A stretch of 61,302 bases of DNA from Acidobacteriota bacterium (GTDB lineage: Bacteria > Actinomycetota > Acidimicrobiia > Spongiisociales > UBA5794): assembly GCA_022562055.1 (NCBI GenBank), contig JADFQA010000019.1, positions 1 to 61,302 on the forward strand. The letters run 5' to 3'. The notes beneath the pieces are model-generated. The model worked only from the letters and a program-made list of their open reading frames with translations, was not told the DNA's origin and made no database searches. The position numbers and the translations under genes were made by a program. Of the stretch, positions 14,643 through 22,248 are shown piece after piece. The first letter of the stretch is position 1. Every line of letters begins with the position of its first letter.

Positions 14643-15137
14643 TTGCGGAGACAGTCCGCGGTACGCGATGGAGGGATTCTCCTTTCTGTAGTGGTGGTCT
14701 TGCTGGCTGCAAACACTCCCGTGACTACTGTGATCGTCCAAGAGTTACCTCAATTGGCATGGGCGGCCCGCACGGGTGGTTCCAACGTTGACGAGGGAGC
14801 GGGAGTGGCGGTTGATACTTCTGGAAACGTCTACACGACTGGCCGGTCTTCCCAGACTGCAGATTTCGACCCTAGCCCGGCCACCTTCGACTTGACCGGC
14901 ACGATCGGCTCACTGTCCGTCCAGGCTTCCTTCCCGGGTTCGAATGGGCCAATCGCGGTTTCTGTCCAAATTGGGGCGCAGTATTACTTGGATCTCGTAA
15001 GTTCCGATGGTGCGAATCGGCGACGGCTAAATCCGACGGATCCGTGGTACAACCAATCACGGCGAGCATGTCATCGGACGGGCTTCGGATCGCTCTTAAT
15101 GGTTGCAGCAGCTTGTCCACTTGCGACTTATGGGTGA
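14643..15137 (+). pseudogene. Chimeric secreted protein: SBBP-type start fused to TolB-like propeller, frameshifted
   Basis: From TTG 14643 there is a signal peptide (ILLSVVVVLLAANTPVTTVI), then a beta-propeller repeat of SBBP type (LAWAARTGGSNVDEGAGVAV, then NVYTTGR...DFDPSPATF). At about 14905 the sequence changes to what looks like the end of another signal peptide and the start of a TolB/WD40-like protein (VQASFPGSNGPIAVS, later LDLVSSDGANRRRLN). Near 15040 the coding frame jumps to that of 15044-15712, leaving about 30 nonsense residues before a stop. It appears to be a deletion fusion of two secreted propeller genes followed by a frameshift. Confidence 0.65.
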
Positions 15138-15712
15138 TGGACGTAGACGGGTCAAATGGGCGTTACCTGACGACTGGTAGTTTCGGGGGTTGGTTTCCGC
15201 AATGGTCGCCCGATGGGTCCAGCATTGCGATCTTTAGCAATGACTTCGATATTTGGCTGGTGGGGACGGACGGTTCCAATTTGCGGGAAATCCACGACGC
15301 TCCTCGGAGAGCGAGATACCTCTCCTGGTCTCCTGATGGCTTGAGCATTATCTACTCGACTTCGTTCAATCAGTTTGGCGATATATTCTTGCTTGACGTT
15401 CAGAGTGGATCAGCGATTCAACTGACAGATGATCCCGCCCTGGAGGTTCAGCCTGATTGGTCACCTAACGGTTCGAGGATCGTGTACATGAGCCGTGCGG
15501 ATGATTCAGCCGGATCATTATTCACAATGAATCCGGATGGAACCGATAAGAGAGCGCCCCTGACGAACGACACTGGTTCAGATTTCCAGTTTCCTTCGTG
15601 GTCTCCCGACGGGGCAGAGATCGCACATTGGCGAGGCGGTGAGCTCTGGGCGTACGAGATCTCTTCGCGGGCCTCGCGGCGTGTGGTTGGCGCTGATGCA
15701 GGCAGAATCTAA
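15044..15712 (+). pseudogene. TolB/PD40-type beta-propeller segment
   Basis: About five PD40 repeats with the pattern P-x-W-S-P-D-G-x-x-I and D-G-S-N (for example WFPQWSPDGSSIAIF, LSWSPDGLSIIYS, QPDWSPNGSRIVYMS). This continues the propeller begun in the previous frame. It ends at TAA 15710-15712, after which the same frame resumes with calcium-binding and beta-sandwich domains to 16855. It is probably the middle of one large extracellular protein cut by a frameshift upstream and a nonsense codon downstream. It could also be expressed alone from GTG 15044. Confidence 0.6.
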
Positions 15713-16855
15713 TTTTTCGAATGGTTCCCCGCCGTCTCGACTGCAGATAGCGACGCCGACGGCGTTTCGGATACGGCCGATGATTGTCCGGGCACGGGTG
15801 TCGGGCTACCGGTGGACGACGCGGGTTGCTTCCAGGATCTCGCCGTCGAGTTCGACAGGAGCATTGCTCCAGATTCACTTTTTGAAACTGAGTCGGCAGA
15901 CTTCGCAGTTGACGTCACGAATGTGGGCCAAGGTAGCCTCGTCACGGCGCGCCTCCTCGTTCTAGTGCCTGCGGCGTTCGAGATCACTAATCAGCCGTCA
16001 GCCACGCAGGGCAGCTGCTCGGTGATCGGCAATCTTGTTGACTGCCTGCTCGGGGAAATTGTCGAAGGTGCTTTTGTTGGGGCAGCATTTGGGATTACCT
16101 TGCCTTGCTTCGATTCGAACACGCGGTTCAACTTTGGGGCTTCTGTAGTGGCGGCTGATGATCTGAACAGCGCCAACAATGTCGACGTTTTGTCAATAGA
16201 CGTCGAGGGGCCTTGCACTCGTTTCGAAGTGAAAGCTTTTTCAAGTGGGCCTCTTCTCGATGACGATCCGGCATCAGAGGCCTTTGTGAACGTCGTTGTG
16301 ACGGTTAGCGGCAACCCGGAGAGCGTTGCGGGCGTGCCAGTTGTGATGACTGGCGAATACCTCGAAGGACCCATCTTTCTTGGCAACACCGATCCGTTCG
16401 GGCACTTTGAAACGAAGCTTCCGGTCCTCATTCCGGCCGGGGTGGTTGAGGCAACTTTCGATGCGACAGGCGACGGTGGTACGGGAACCACAACCACTGA
16501 GTTGTACGCCGGAAACCTCATGTTGGTTTGCAATACGGCACCGGCGACGATAAGCGAGTTTCTTTCCCTGACCGTGTCGCATGCAGGGTCATGGTTCGCC
16601 ACAGCTAAAGCTTTGGTTGATGTTGCTTCTACCTATTTCGATCTGGAGTTGGTCCAAGAGTCGCTCGCCGTTGAGATTTGGCAATACACAGGAGCTAGCG
16701 GTCGAGGAGTCTATGCGACACGGATGCTCGCACTGCAGCGTGGAATTGTTACTGAGGATGTGGTCTTCTGGAATTGGCAGCGGAATGGAGACACTGCTCG
16801 GTACGTGCAGAAGCTTCACCGCTTGAACCCATTTGCTTGCGGTTCGCCCGCTTGA
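15713..16855 (+). pseudogene. TSP3-type repeat plus beta-sandwich region, downstream of nonsense codon
   Basis: In the same frame as the TolB-like segment, directly after its TAA: a thrombospondin type-3-like calcium-binding motif (DSDADGVSDTADDCPGT, about 15764-15814) and a DUF11/CARDB-like domain (ADFAVDVTNVGQGSLVTARL). An Ig-like domain follows (VAGVPVVMTGEYLEGPIFLG), then a tail of unknown type ending FACGSPA. A GTG at 15812 could start a 347-aa protein but has no signal peptide, so an extracellular domain string would be stranded in the cytoplasm. A pseudogene fragment is more likely. Confidence 0.6.
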
Positions 16856-16884
16856 CTACCTCCCACTCTTCCTCGACTACTCCT

Positions 16885-17040
16885 ATGAAGAAGTCCAACA
16901 AGCAAAGACTGACATTCGCGACGCTTTGGGCCGTCGGCACTCTGGCTCCGTGGCTATTCCGGAGTATGTTCCGTAAGTGGTTCGTTGTTGCAGACGATGA
17001 CATCCACCAACAGGATGATCCCCATTCCATCACCTTCTGA
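16885..17040 (+). CDS. Possible 51-aa membrane peptide
   Basis: A frame starting ATG 16885 with a lysine-rich N-terminus (MKKSNKQRLTF), a hydrophobic stretch (ATLWAVGTLAPWLF) and an acidic C-terminus. No clear ribosome-binding site is seen, and the region is otherwise degenerate, so it may be chance. Confidence 0.28.
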   Translation: MKKSNKQRLTFATLWAVGTLAPWLFRSMFRKWFVVADDDIHQQDDPHSITF

Positions 17041-17205
17041 GGCTTCCAAGCGTGGTTGAAGAATCGAATCCACTCATATTGTGCGACCAATGGCTTTTCT
17101 AGGTCGCCTGTTTTCTCTTCTAGCTCAACGGTTCTGCGCTCCAGAATGGAGTTCAAATAACGAAATGGCGGCCACCGTCAGAAACGCTGCAATCCACCGA
17201 GCCAT
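17041..17205 (-). pseudogene. Frameshifted small TM plus coiled-coil protein
   Basis: ATG 17205 opens MARWIAAFLTVAAISLF, a membrane helix, with a GAGG just upstream. After a one-base shift near 17155-17160 the coiled coil NSILERRTVELEEKTGDLE follows. That segment is the better-preserved homologue of the fragment at 9881-9967. The original was probably a short inner-membrane protein with a coiled-coil tail. I do not recognise the family. Confidence 0.5.
17072..17158 (-). repeat. Coiled-coil coding fragment, copy 2 (87 bp)
   Basis: Gapless match to 9881-9967 with mostly conservative protein changes on the minus strand. See the pseudogene at 17041-17205. Confidence 0.6.
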
Positions 17206-18063
17206 GCCTCGAGGCCACAAGCCGCACGCGGGTGCGCACATTTTCCACCCCAATATCAACCTGTTTTGGACCCTCGTGATGTGCAGCTGATCGAACGCCT
17301 CGAACACCGGCACGTTGCCATCCGAGAACCTGTGATGCGGCCCTGCCTCACGCACGCCCGGCGCGAGCACAGCGCAGAACTTGGTACAACTCGTTCGCGG
17401 CGTTCATCGAGTTGCGGGTGTCGGAGCGTGGCTCGGGATGGAACCGCTTGTCCAGCGGACAGAAAGTACTTCTTGGGAAGAACTTTGTTGTGGTCGCGTG
17501 GACACTAAGCGGATGGGCGCGACCTCTTGTGATCCCGGTGCGCATATATCCAAGAGAGCCCAGCTACCAGTGACGGGGACAGCAATCATCAAGACCGCCA
17601 GAGTCGCAAAGGTCCTTGTCGTGTATGCCATTGCGAGGATTGTTGGTGCGGGCTTCGCGGCCGTTCCCCTGAGCGGTTTTCAGGCAATTATTAGGACTCT
17701 GAAACGGCGGATACCTCGAAGGTCGGGCGATGTACCGCATGACGCGTCGGACAGTTCGGATAGACACGAAGAGAGTCCGGAAGCTTAGAGCGAAAGGTGA
17801 GAAACGACGCGGCTTTGGTGAATCGTACGGCGCGTCGTTCTCTCATCCGTATCTACTGTTGCCGACATACGCGAATGCGTGAGGATACGGGGGACGCCGT
17901 CGACGGTTCCATAGACGAGCAATGGCGAATCGCAGCGAGCGTCACGTCCAACAAACGGCCAGGCAGAGTTCCCGGGATCCGTAAATCACCACCAGGCACG
18001 GTACCTTGTGCCTCCCTTGCCTCTCTCGACTGCCCGCGAAGGGTCTGGATGCGCGTCCGAACT
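17206..18063. other. Degenerate region without intact genes
   Basis: No frame on either strand shows a recognisable domain. A minus-strand frame at 17404-17631 begins like a signal peptide or membrane anchor (MAYTTRTFATLAVLMIAVPV) but then loses coherence. It may be another broken membrane-protein gene. From 17790 to 18063 I see nothing. Confidence 0.45.
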
Positions 18064-18560
18064 TCAGTCTGGGTTGATGAGAATGCAAGTTGCTACAGCA
18101 TGAGCCATTACGCGTCCCGAATCGTCAACAATGTCGGCCTCGGATACCGCGACACGTCTCCCAACCGAGACGATCTTTCCGATACAACGAACCGCGCCAG
18201 TTGTAATCGTCAGCGGTCGTATGTAGTTGATTGCGAGACTCAGCGTTGCGTATCCCGTCCCCGCAGGCAGTGTCGATTGGACGGCGCAACCGGTCGCTGT
18301 ATCCAGTAGGTCGCTGCTAACCCGCCGTGCACCGTCCCATAGGGATTGTAGTGAAACTCTTCCGGCGTCAAGCTGATCTCGACATGTCCTTCCCCGAAGT
18401 CTTGAAGAGTGAAACCGAGCGTCGCCGCTATGGGTGGTACCAGTTCACCGTTGGACCACGCTTTCAGGTACTCCTGGCCTGACAGCAATCTCGTCCGATC
18501 AGCGAGTCCTGTGGGTTCGAGCCACTCATGGGATCGGGTCCGCATGTTTTTCGTAGTCAC
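18064..18560 (-). pseudogene. PaaI-family hotdog thioesterase, frameshifted
   Basis: The N-terminal half reads from GTG 18560 through HYNPYGTVHGGLAAT, the hotdog HGG active-site block. One base out, the rest continues as LLDTATGCAVQSTLPAGTGY, then LSLAINYIRPLTITTGAVRC and SVSEAD-like residues to TGA 18064-18066. Together they make about 165 residues, the normal length for a PaaI-like acyl-CoA thioesterase. A single indel near 18303-18310 separates them. Everything else looks intact, so the lesion is recent or a sequencing error. Confidence 0.8.
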
Positions 18561-18928
18561 CGCTCATTCTCGCGTCGTGGCAGCTCAGCCTTTCGCGCGC
18601 TCCGCCAGCGAAGAAGAAGTGTCGACAGTGATGGCTACGAATGAGGTACGTTGCCCTAACGCATTGCTGGAATGGTACGCTGGTAGCCGTATATCGTCAA
18701 CCAGTGCATCATCGGGCTGACGACATCCGAACTCGGCGGGCTATCTCGTCTCGCGACCCTTCCGTCGGGCCGGGTGATCAGGTGGTTCTAACTGTCTGCC
18801 TTGGCATACTGTTTTCCGCTCTTATTACTGTCGTCATTTCCGCGCCCTGCCTTTCAGTCATTGCTATCTTCGGTAGGCGAATTCGGCGGTCGTAACCGAC
18901 ACTGCTATGGGACGTTCGGGCCGCTGTG
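18561..18928. other. No recognisable gene
   Basis: Only weak open frames occur. One plus-strand frame ending at 18895 contains a hydrophobic run (VVLTVCLGILFSALITVVIS) but has no credible start or ribosome-binding site. Confidence 0.4.
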
Positions 18929-19594
18929 TCATCCGGCTCGGCTTGCATCCAATCGGGCCGCGAGTCCGTCGATGATGATGTCTAACCCGAATGCATATTC
19001 GGTGTTGAAGTCGCATTCTGCCAGGTACGGTGCCATGCGAGTCACATTCGGGAATTCGTCGCCTAGTTGAGCCAACATAGATTCAACATCTACTTCCTGT
19101 GTTTCTGACGTCTCTAGAGAAGAAGCTTGCTGGAAGGCGTATCCCGAAGCGTGCGACCCGAGCATCTGTAGCGCGTGATGAGCGTCTTCGTCGTTGAAAC
19201 CGGCGTCGTCGAGAATCGTCAGCAATCGTTCGAGAAAAACCAACATCCCGGGCCCCATGTGGGTGTGGGCGGACTTGAGTGAAAGCATCCAAGAGTGCGC
19301 CGTAAAACAATCCATCAATGACGTGGCCAACTGGCGAAGCTCCTCTTTCCATTCGAGGTCGCCCACCGGTAGAGAGATCGATCGAAAAACGTAGTCAACC
19401 ATGCCATTGAGAATGTCCTCCTTGTTCTCAATGTGGTTGTAGAGGGACATTGCCTCCACGCCGAGTTCGGCACCGAGTTTGCGCATTGAGAGCACTTCAA
19501 GACCGCTGGTGTCGGCAAAGGACACGGCCGCGTCGATGATGAGTTGACGCGATAGGGGGGCGCGTCCAGCGTCTATATCTTCATCATGTTTCAT
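18929..19594 (-). CDS. TetR-family transcriptional regulator
   Basis: 221 aa. The N-terminal helix-turn-helix is clear: LIIDAAVSFADTSGLEVLSM followed by RKLGAELGVEAMSLYNHIEN. The C-terminal part resembles TetR_C ligand-binding domains. It is divergent from an MMPL transporter, and a palindrome overlaps the transporter promoter in the 108-base gap. It most likely represses the transporter, and perhaps itself, until an effector binds. Start ATG 19594. Confidence 0.9.
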   Translation of the reverse strand: MKHDEDIDAGRAPLSRQLIIDAAVSFADTSGLEVLSMRKLGAELGVEAMSLYNHIENKEDILNGMVDYVFRSISLPVGDLEWKEELRQLATSLMDCFTAHSWMLSLKSAHTHMGPGMLVFLERLLTILDDAGFNDEDAHHALQMLGSHASGYAFQQASSLETSETQEVDVESMLAQLGDEFPNVTRMAPYLAECDFNTEYAFGLDIIIDGLAARLDASRAG

Positions 19595-19614
19595 GAAAAA
19601 CCTTGATCAGGGGC

Positions 19615-19653
19615 TTGACAAGACTTACGGTGTACGTGTTAACATACACCGTA
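19615..19653 (+). promoter_or_regulatory. Promoter with TetR-type palindromic operator
   Basis: TTGACA at 19615-19620 with a plausible TAACAT -10 at 19640-19645. The spacer and -10 sit inside the inverted repeat TACGGTGTA-N10-TACACCGTA (19626-19653). More GTACAC/GTGTAC half-sites follow to about 19680. Occupancy by the divergent TetR protein would block polymerase. Confidence 0.75.
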
Positions 19654-19702
19654 CACTTACATCGTACACGTACGGGTGTATTTTTTCAAGGAGAAAAACC
19701 GC

Positions 19703-21916
19703 ATGGCATTGGGACCCGAAAAACTCGCAAGAGCGAGTGCACTCAAACCGTGGAAGACAGTGGGAATCTGGATAGGCATGCTGCTGCTCGCCGGGTTCCT
19801 TTCCTCGCAGCTTCTCGCTGACGCGTTGACAACAGACTTCAGACTCACCGACAACCCCGAGTCTGAGCAGGCGAAAGACTTGGTAGAGGAACTGCGGGGA
19901 GAGTCCGCTTTTGTCGAGTTCATTGTTATCACCAGCGACACCGCCTCAGCGGGTGACCCCGACTACGTTGCCCACGTGACCACGGTGCAGAATGCAGTGA
20001 TCGCACTGGGTCCCGAAGTGGTTAGCGGGGTCGGCTCGTTCGTCACCGAAGATGGACCCGTTTCGGAGTCGGGCCGCACGGCCCTGCTGCCAGTCTTCGT
20101 TGCAGGTGACGGGCGCGCAGAAGCCGGTGAGAGTGCCGAGTTCGTTAAAGATGTTGTCGCGGAAATCGCCAACCCCGCCGGATTCACGACGCTCATGGCC
20201 GGGCAGTTGACTCTCGACAATGACTTCACCACGATGGCTGAAGAGGATCTCGCGAAGGGTGAATCGATCGGCATCGGGGTTGCGTTGGTCGTCCTCGTAA
20301 TCGTATTTGGTACCGTTGTCTCTGGGGTTATCCCTCTGATTCTTGGCATCGTTGCGATTGCGATCGCCGTCGGCCTTTCCGCCCTGCTCGGTCAGTTTCT
20401 CGAGCTGAGTTTCTTTATCGTGAACATCATCACGATGATCGGTCTCGCAGTCGGCATCGACTACTCGCTGTTTATCGTCTCGCGTTACCGGGAGGAGCGG
20501 GCGAGGGGACTCGCAAAAGTCGATGCAATCGCGCGGGCCGGTGGGACAGCAACACGAGCGGTGTTCTTCTCCGGTCTCACGGTGGTGCTCGCCCTGTTTG
20601 GCATGGTGCTGCTGCCAAACTCGGTGTTCCGTTCGATTGGGCTCGGTGCGATCCTTGTCGTACTCGTTGCTGTTGGCGCTTCAATGACGTTGCTGCCGGC
20701 CGTGCTTTCGCTTTTGGGTGACCGCATCAACTTGCTGCGCGTTCGTCGTTTTGTCGGTGCCGATGAGGGCAGGTTCTGGAATCGGATTACCCGCTTCGTC
20801 ATGGGCCGGCCGATCGTTGCACTCGTCAGCTCCGTGGGCATCTTGTTGATCGCTGGAGCGGCGTTTTTCTCCATGGACACCGGGTTCTCAGGTGTGAGCA
20901 CCATGCCAGACGATATCCCCTCTAAGCAGGCGTTTGAGATTCTCGACCGCGAATTCAGTGCGGGTCTCACGTCTCCAGTTGAGATCGTTGTCCGCGGCTC
21001 GGGAGTTGACGCGACCATCGCGGCTATTCAGGCGGACCTCTCGGCTGACGGTCGATTTGGTCCTTCGTTCATCGATCCGGCTGCAACGGACAATCTATCC
21101 ATTCTGTCGGTGCCGCTGCTTGGCGATATCAACTCAAACGCTTCGCTCGACCTGGTTCGCGAAATTCGTAGCGATGTCGTACCCGCAGCTCTGGCGTCCG
21201 GTACCGAGGTGTTTGTCGGCGGACGGACCGCGTTCTCTGTCGACTTCTTGATTCAGACCGCGACCTACACGCCGATCGTGTTTGTCTTCGTGTTGGGATT
21301 GAGTTTCATACTGTTGACGGTGGCCTTCCGGTCGCTCGTCATCCCCGCAAAGGCCATCGTGATGAACCTGCTGAGTGTGGGTGCCGCCTACGGCATGGTG
21401 GTGTTGTTCTTCCAGGCTGGGGTTGGCCCAGCGTGGATCAAGAGCATTTCGTCATCGTTTGGGTTCCAACAAGTTGAGGTCATCGAGGCGTTCATACCGC
21501 TGTTCATGTTCTCGATTCTGTTCGGTCTGTCGATGGATTACCACGTGTTCTTGCTATCTCGGATCAAGGAGCACTTCGACGTTACCGGTGACAACGCTGA
21601 ATCAGTTGCCTACGGGTTAAGAACGACAGGTTCGCTGATTACCGGCGCAGCGTTGATCATGCTTGGCGTGTTCGGTGGCTTCGCTGCCGGTCGTCTTGCA
21701 GGCCTCCAGCAGATGGGCTTCGGCCTAGCTGTCGCGGTTCTCATGGACGCCACGGTGGTGAGGACGATTCTCGTACCGGCGGCGATGAGGCTCCTCGGTG
21801 ACAAGAACTGGTACCTCCCGTCGTGGTTGGAGTGGATTCCGAACGTCGCCATCGAGGGCACACCCGATCCGCTCCCAACCGAGGTCGAGTCGGAGTCTGA
21901 GCTGGTCTCTGTCTAG
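19703..21916 (+). CDS. MMPL-family RND transporter
   Basis: 737 aa from ATG 19703, with AAGGAG ten bases upstream. It has about twelve membrane helices in two MMPL halves. The first extracytoplasmic loop follows helix 1, and the transport motifs GIDYSLFIVSRYREE and GLSMDYHVFLLSRIKEH are at equivalent positions in the two halves. Actinobacterial relatives export lipids or hydrophobic drugs using proton motive force. It is paired with a divergent TetR repressor, a typical efflux cassette. Substrate unknown. Confidence 0.92.
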   Translation: MALGPEKLARASALKPWKTVGIWIGMLLLAGFLSSQLLADALTTDFRLTDNPESEQAKDLVEELRGESAFVEFIVITSDTASAGDPDYVAHVTTVQNAVIALGPEVVSGVGSFVTEDGPVSESGRTALLPVFVAGDGRAEAGESAEFVKDVVAEIANPAGFTTLMAGQLTLDNDFTTMAEEDLAKGESIGIGVALVVLVIVFGTVVSGVIPLILGIVAIAIAVGLSALLGQFLELSFFIVNIITMIGLAVGIDYSLFIVSRYREERARGLAKVDAIARAGGTATRAVFFSGLTVVLALFGMVLLPNSVFRSIGLGAILVVLVAVGASMTLLPAVLSLLGDRINLLRVRRFVGADEGRFWNRITRFVMGRPIVALVSSVGILLIAGAAFFSMDTGFSGVSTMPDDIPSKQAFEILDREFSAGLTSPVEIVVRGSGVDATIAAIQADLSADGRFGPSFIDPAATDNLSILSVPLLGDINSNASLDLVREIRSDVVPAALASGTEVFVGGRTAFSVDFLIQTATYTPIVFVFVLGLSFILLTVAFRSLVIPAKAIVMNLLSVGAAYGMVVLFFQAGVGPAWIKSISSSFGFQQVEVIEAFIPLFMFSILFGLSMDYHVFLLSRIKEHFDVTGDNAESVAYGLRTTGSLITGAALIMLGVFGGFAAGRLAGLQQMGFGLAVAVLMDATVVRTILVPAAMRLLGDKNWYLPSWLEWIPNVAIEGTPDPLPTEVESESELVSV

Positions 21917-21937
21917 ACCGTTAACTATCTAAATCGA

Positions 21938-21971
21938 GGGGGCCAGACGCACCCGTTGCGGCCTGGCCTCC
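21938..21971 (+). terminator. Terminator-like hairpin after transporter gene
   Basis: The inverted repeat GGCCAG / CTGGCC can be extended by G-C and G-T pairs and lies 20 bases past the transporter stop. There is no strong T-tract, so termination is uncertain. Confidence 0.4.
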
Positions 21972-21978
21972 TCGGTAG

Positions 21979-22155
21979 ACGTTGATCCAACCTCACCCAG
22001 CGACACGGCGCCCGCCGCACGGATGGCGCACTCGCGTTCAGCTTGCCGCCAGTTTCAAGGTTCAAAATGGCGAGCTCGTTGCAGCACACGCCTATTTCGA
22101 TCGACTCGACGTCATGACGCAGGCCGGTTTCATCCTCGTCCCGCCGGCCGGCTAA
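21979..22155 (+). pseudogene. C-terminal fragment of a SnoaL/NTF2-like protein
   Basis: An open frame of 58 residues between TAG 21976 and TAA 22153. It reads LAASFKVQNGELVAAHAYFD then QAGFILVPPAG, the usual ending of SnoaL-like polyketide-cyclase/ester-cyclase proteins. There is no start codon and the N-terminal two thirds are absent. It is a remnant between the transporter and the oxidoreductase. Confidence 0.45.
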
Positions 22156-22248
22156 CCGACGATGCGCGAGCGACAGCCGCTGTTGGCTTAGTACTAGGTG
22201 GTTCGTGTCCCGACGCGTCGGTGATCCGGCGAGGGCGAGGCGTCGGCA

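Noticed and set aside
16749-17156. 135-codon minus-strand frame containing the coiled coil
   Set aside because: Only the first about 35 residues match the duplicated fragment; the rest is antisense to the end of the TSP3/Ig-like gene and is not credible protein.
17381-17788. 135-aa plus-strand frame
   Set aside because: Composition shifts repeatedly and no start signal is present; it overlaps an equally weak minus-strand frame, so the region is treated as degenerate.
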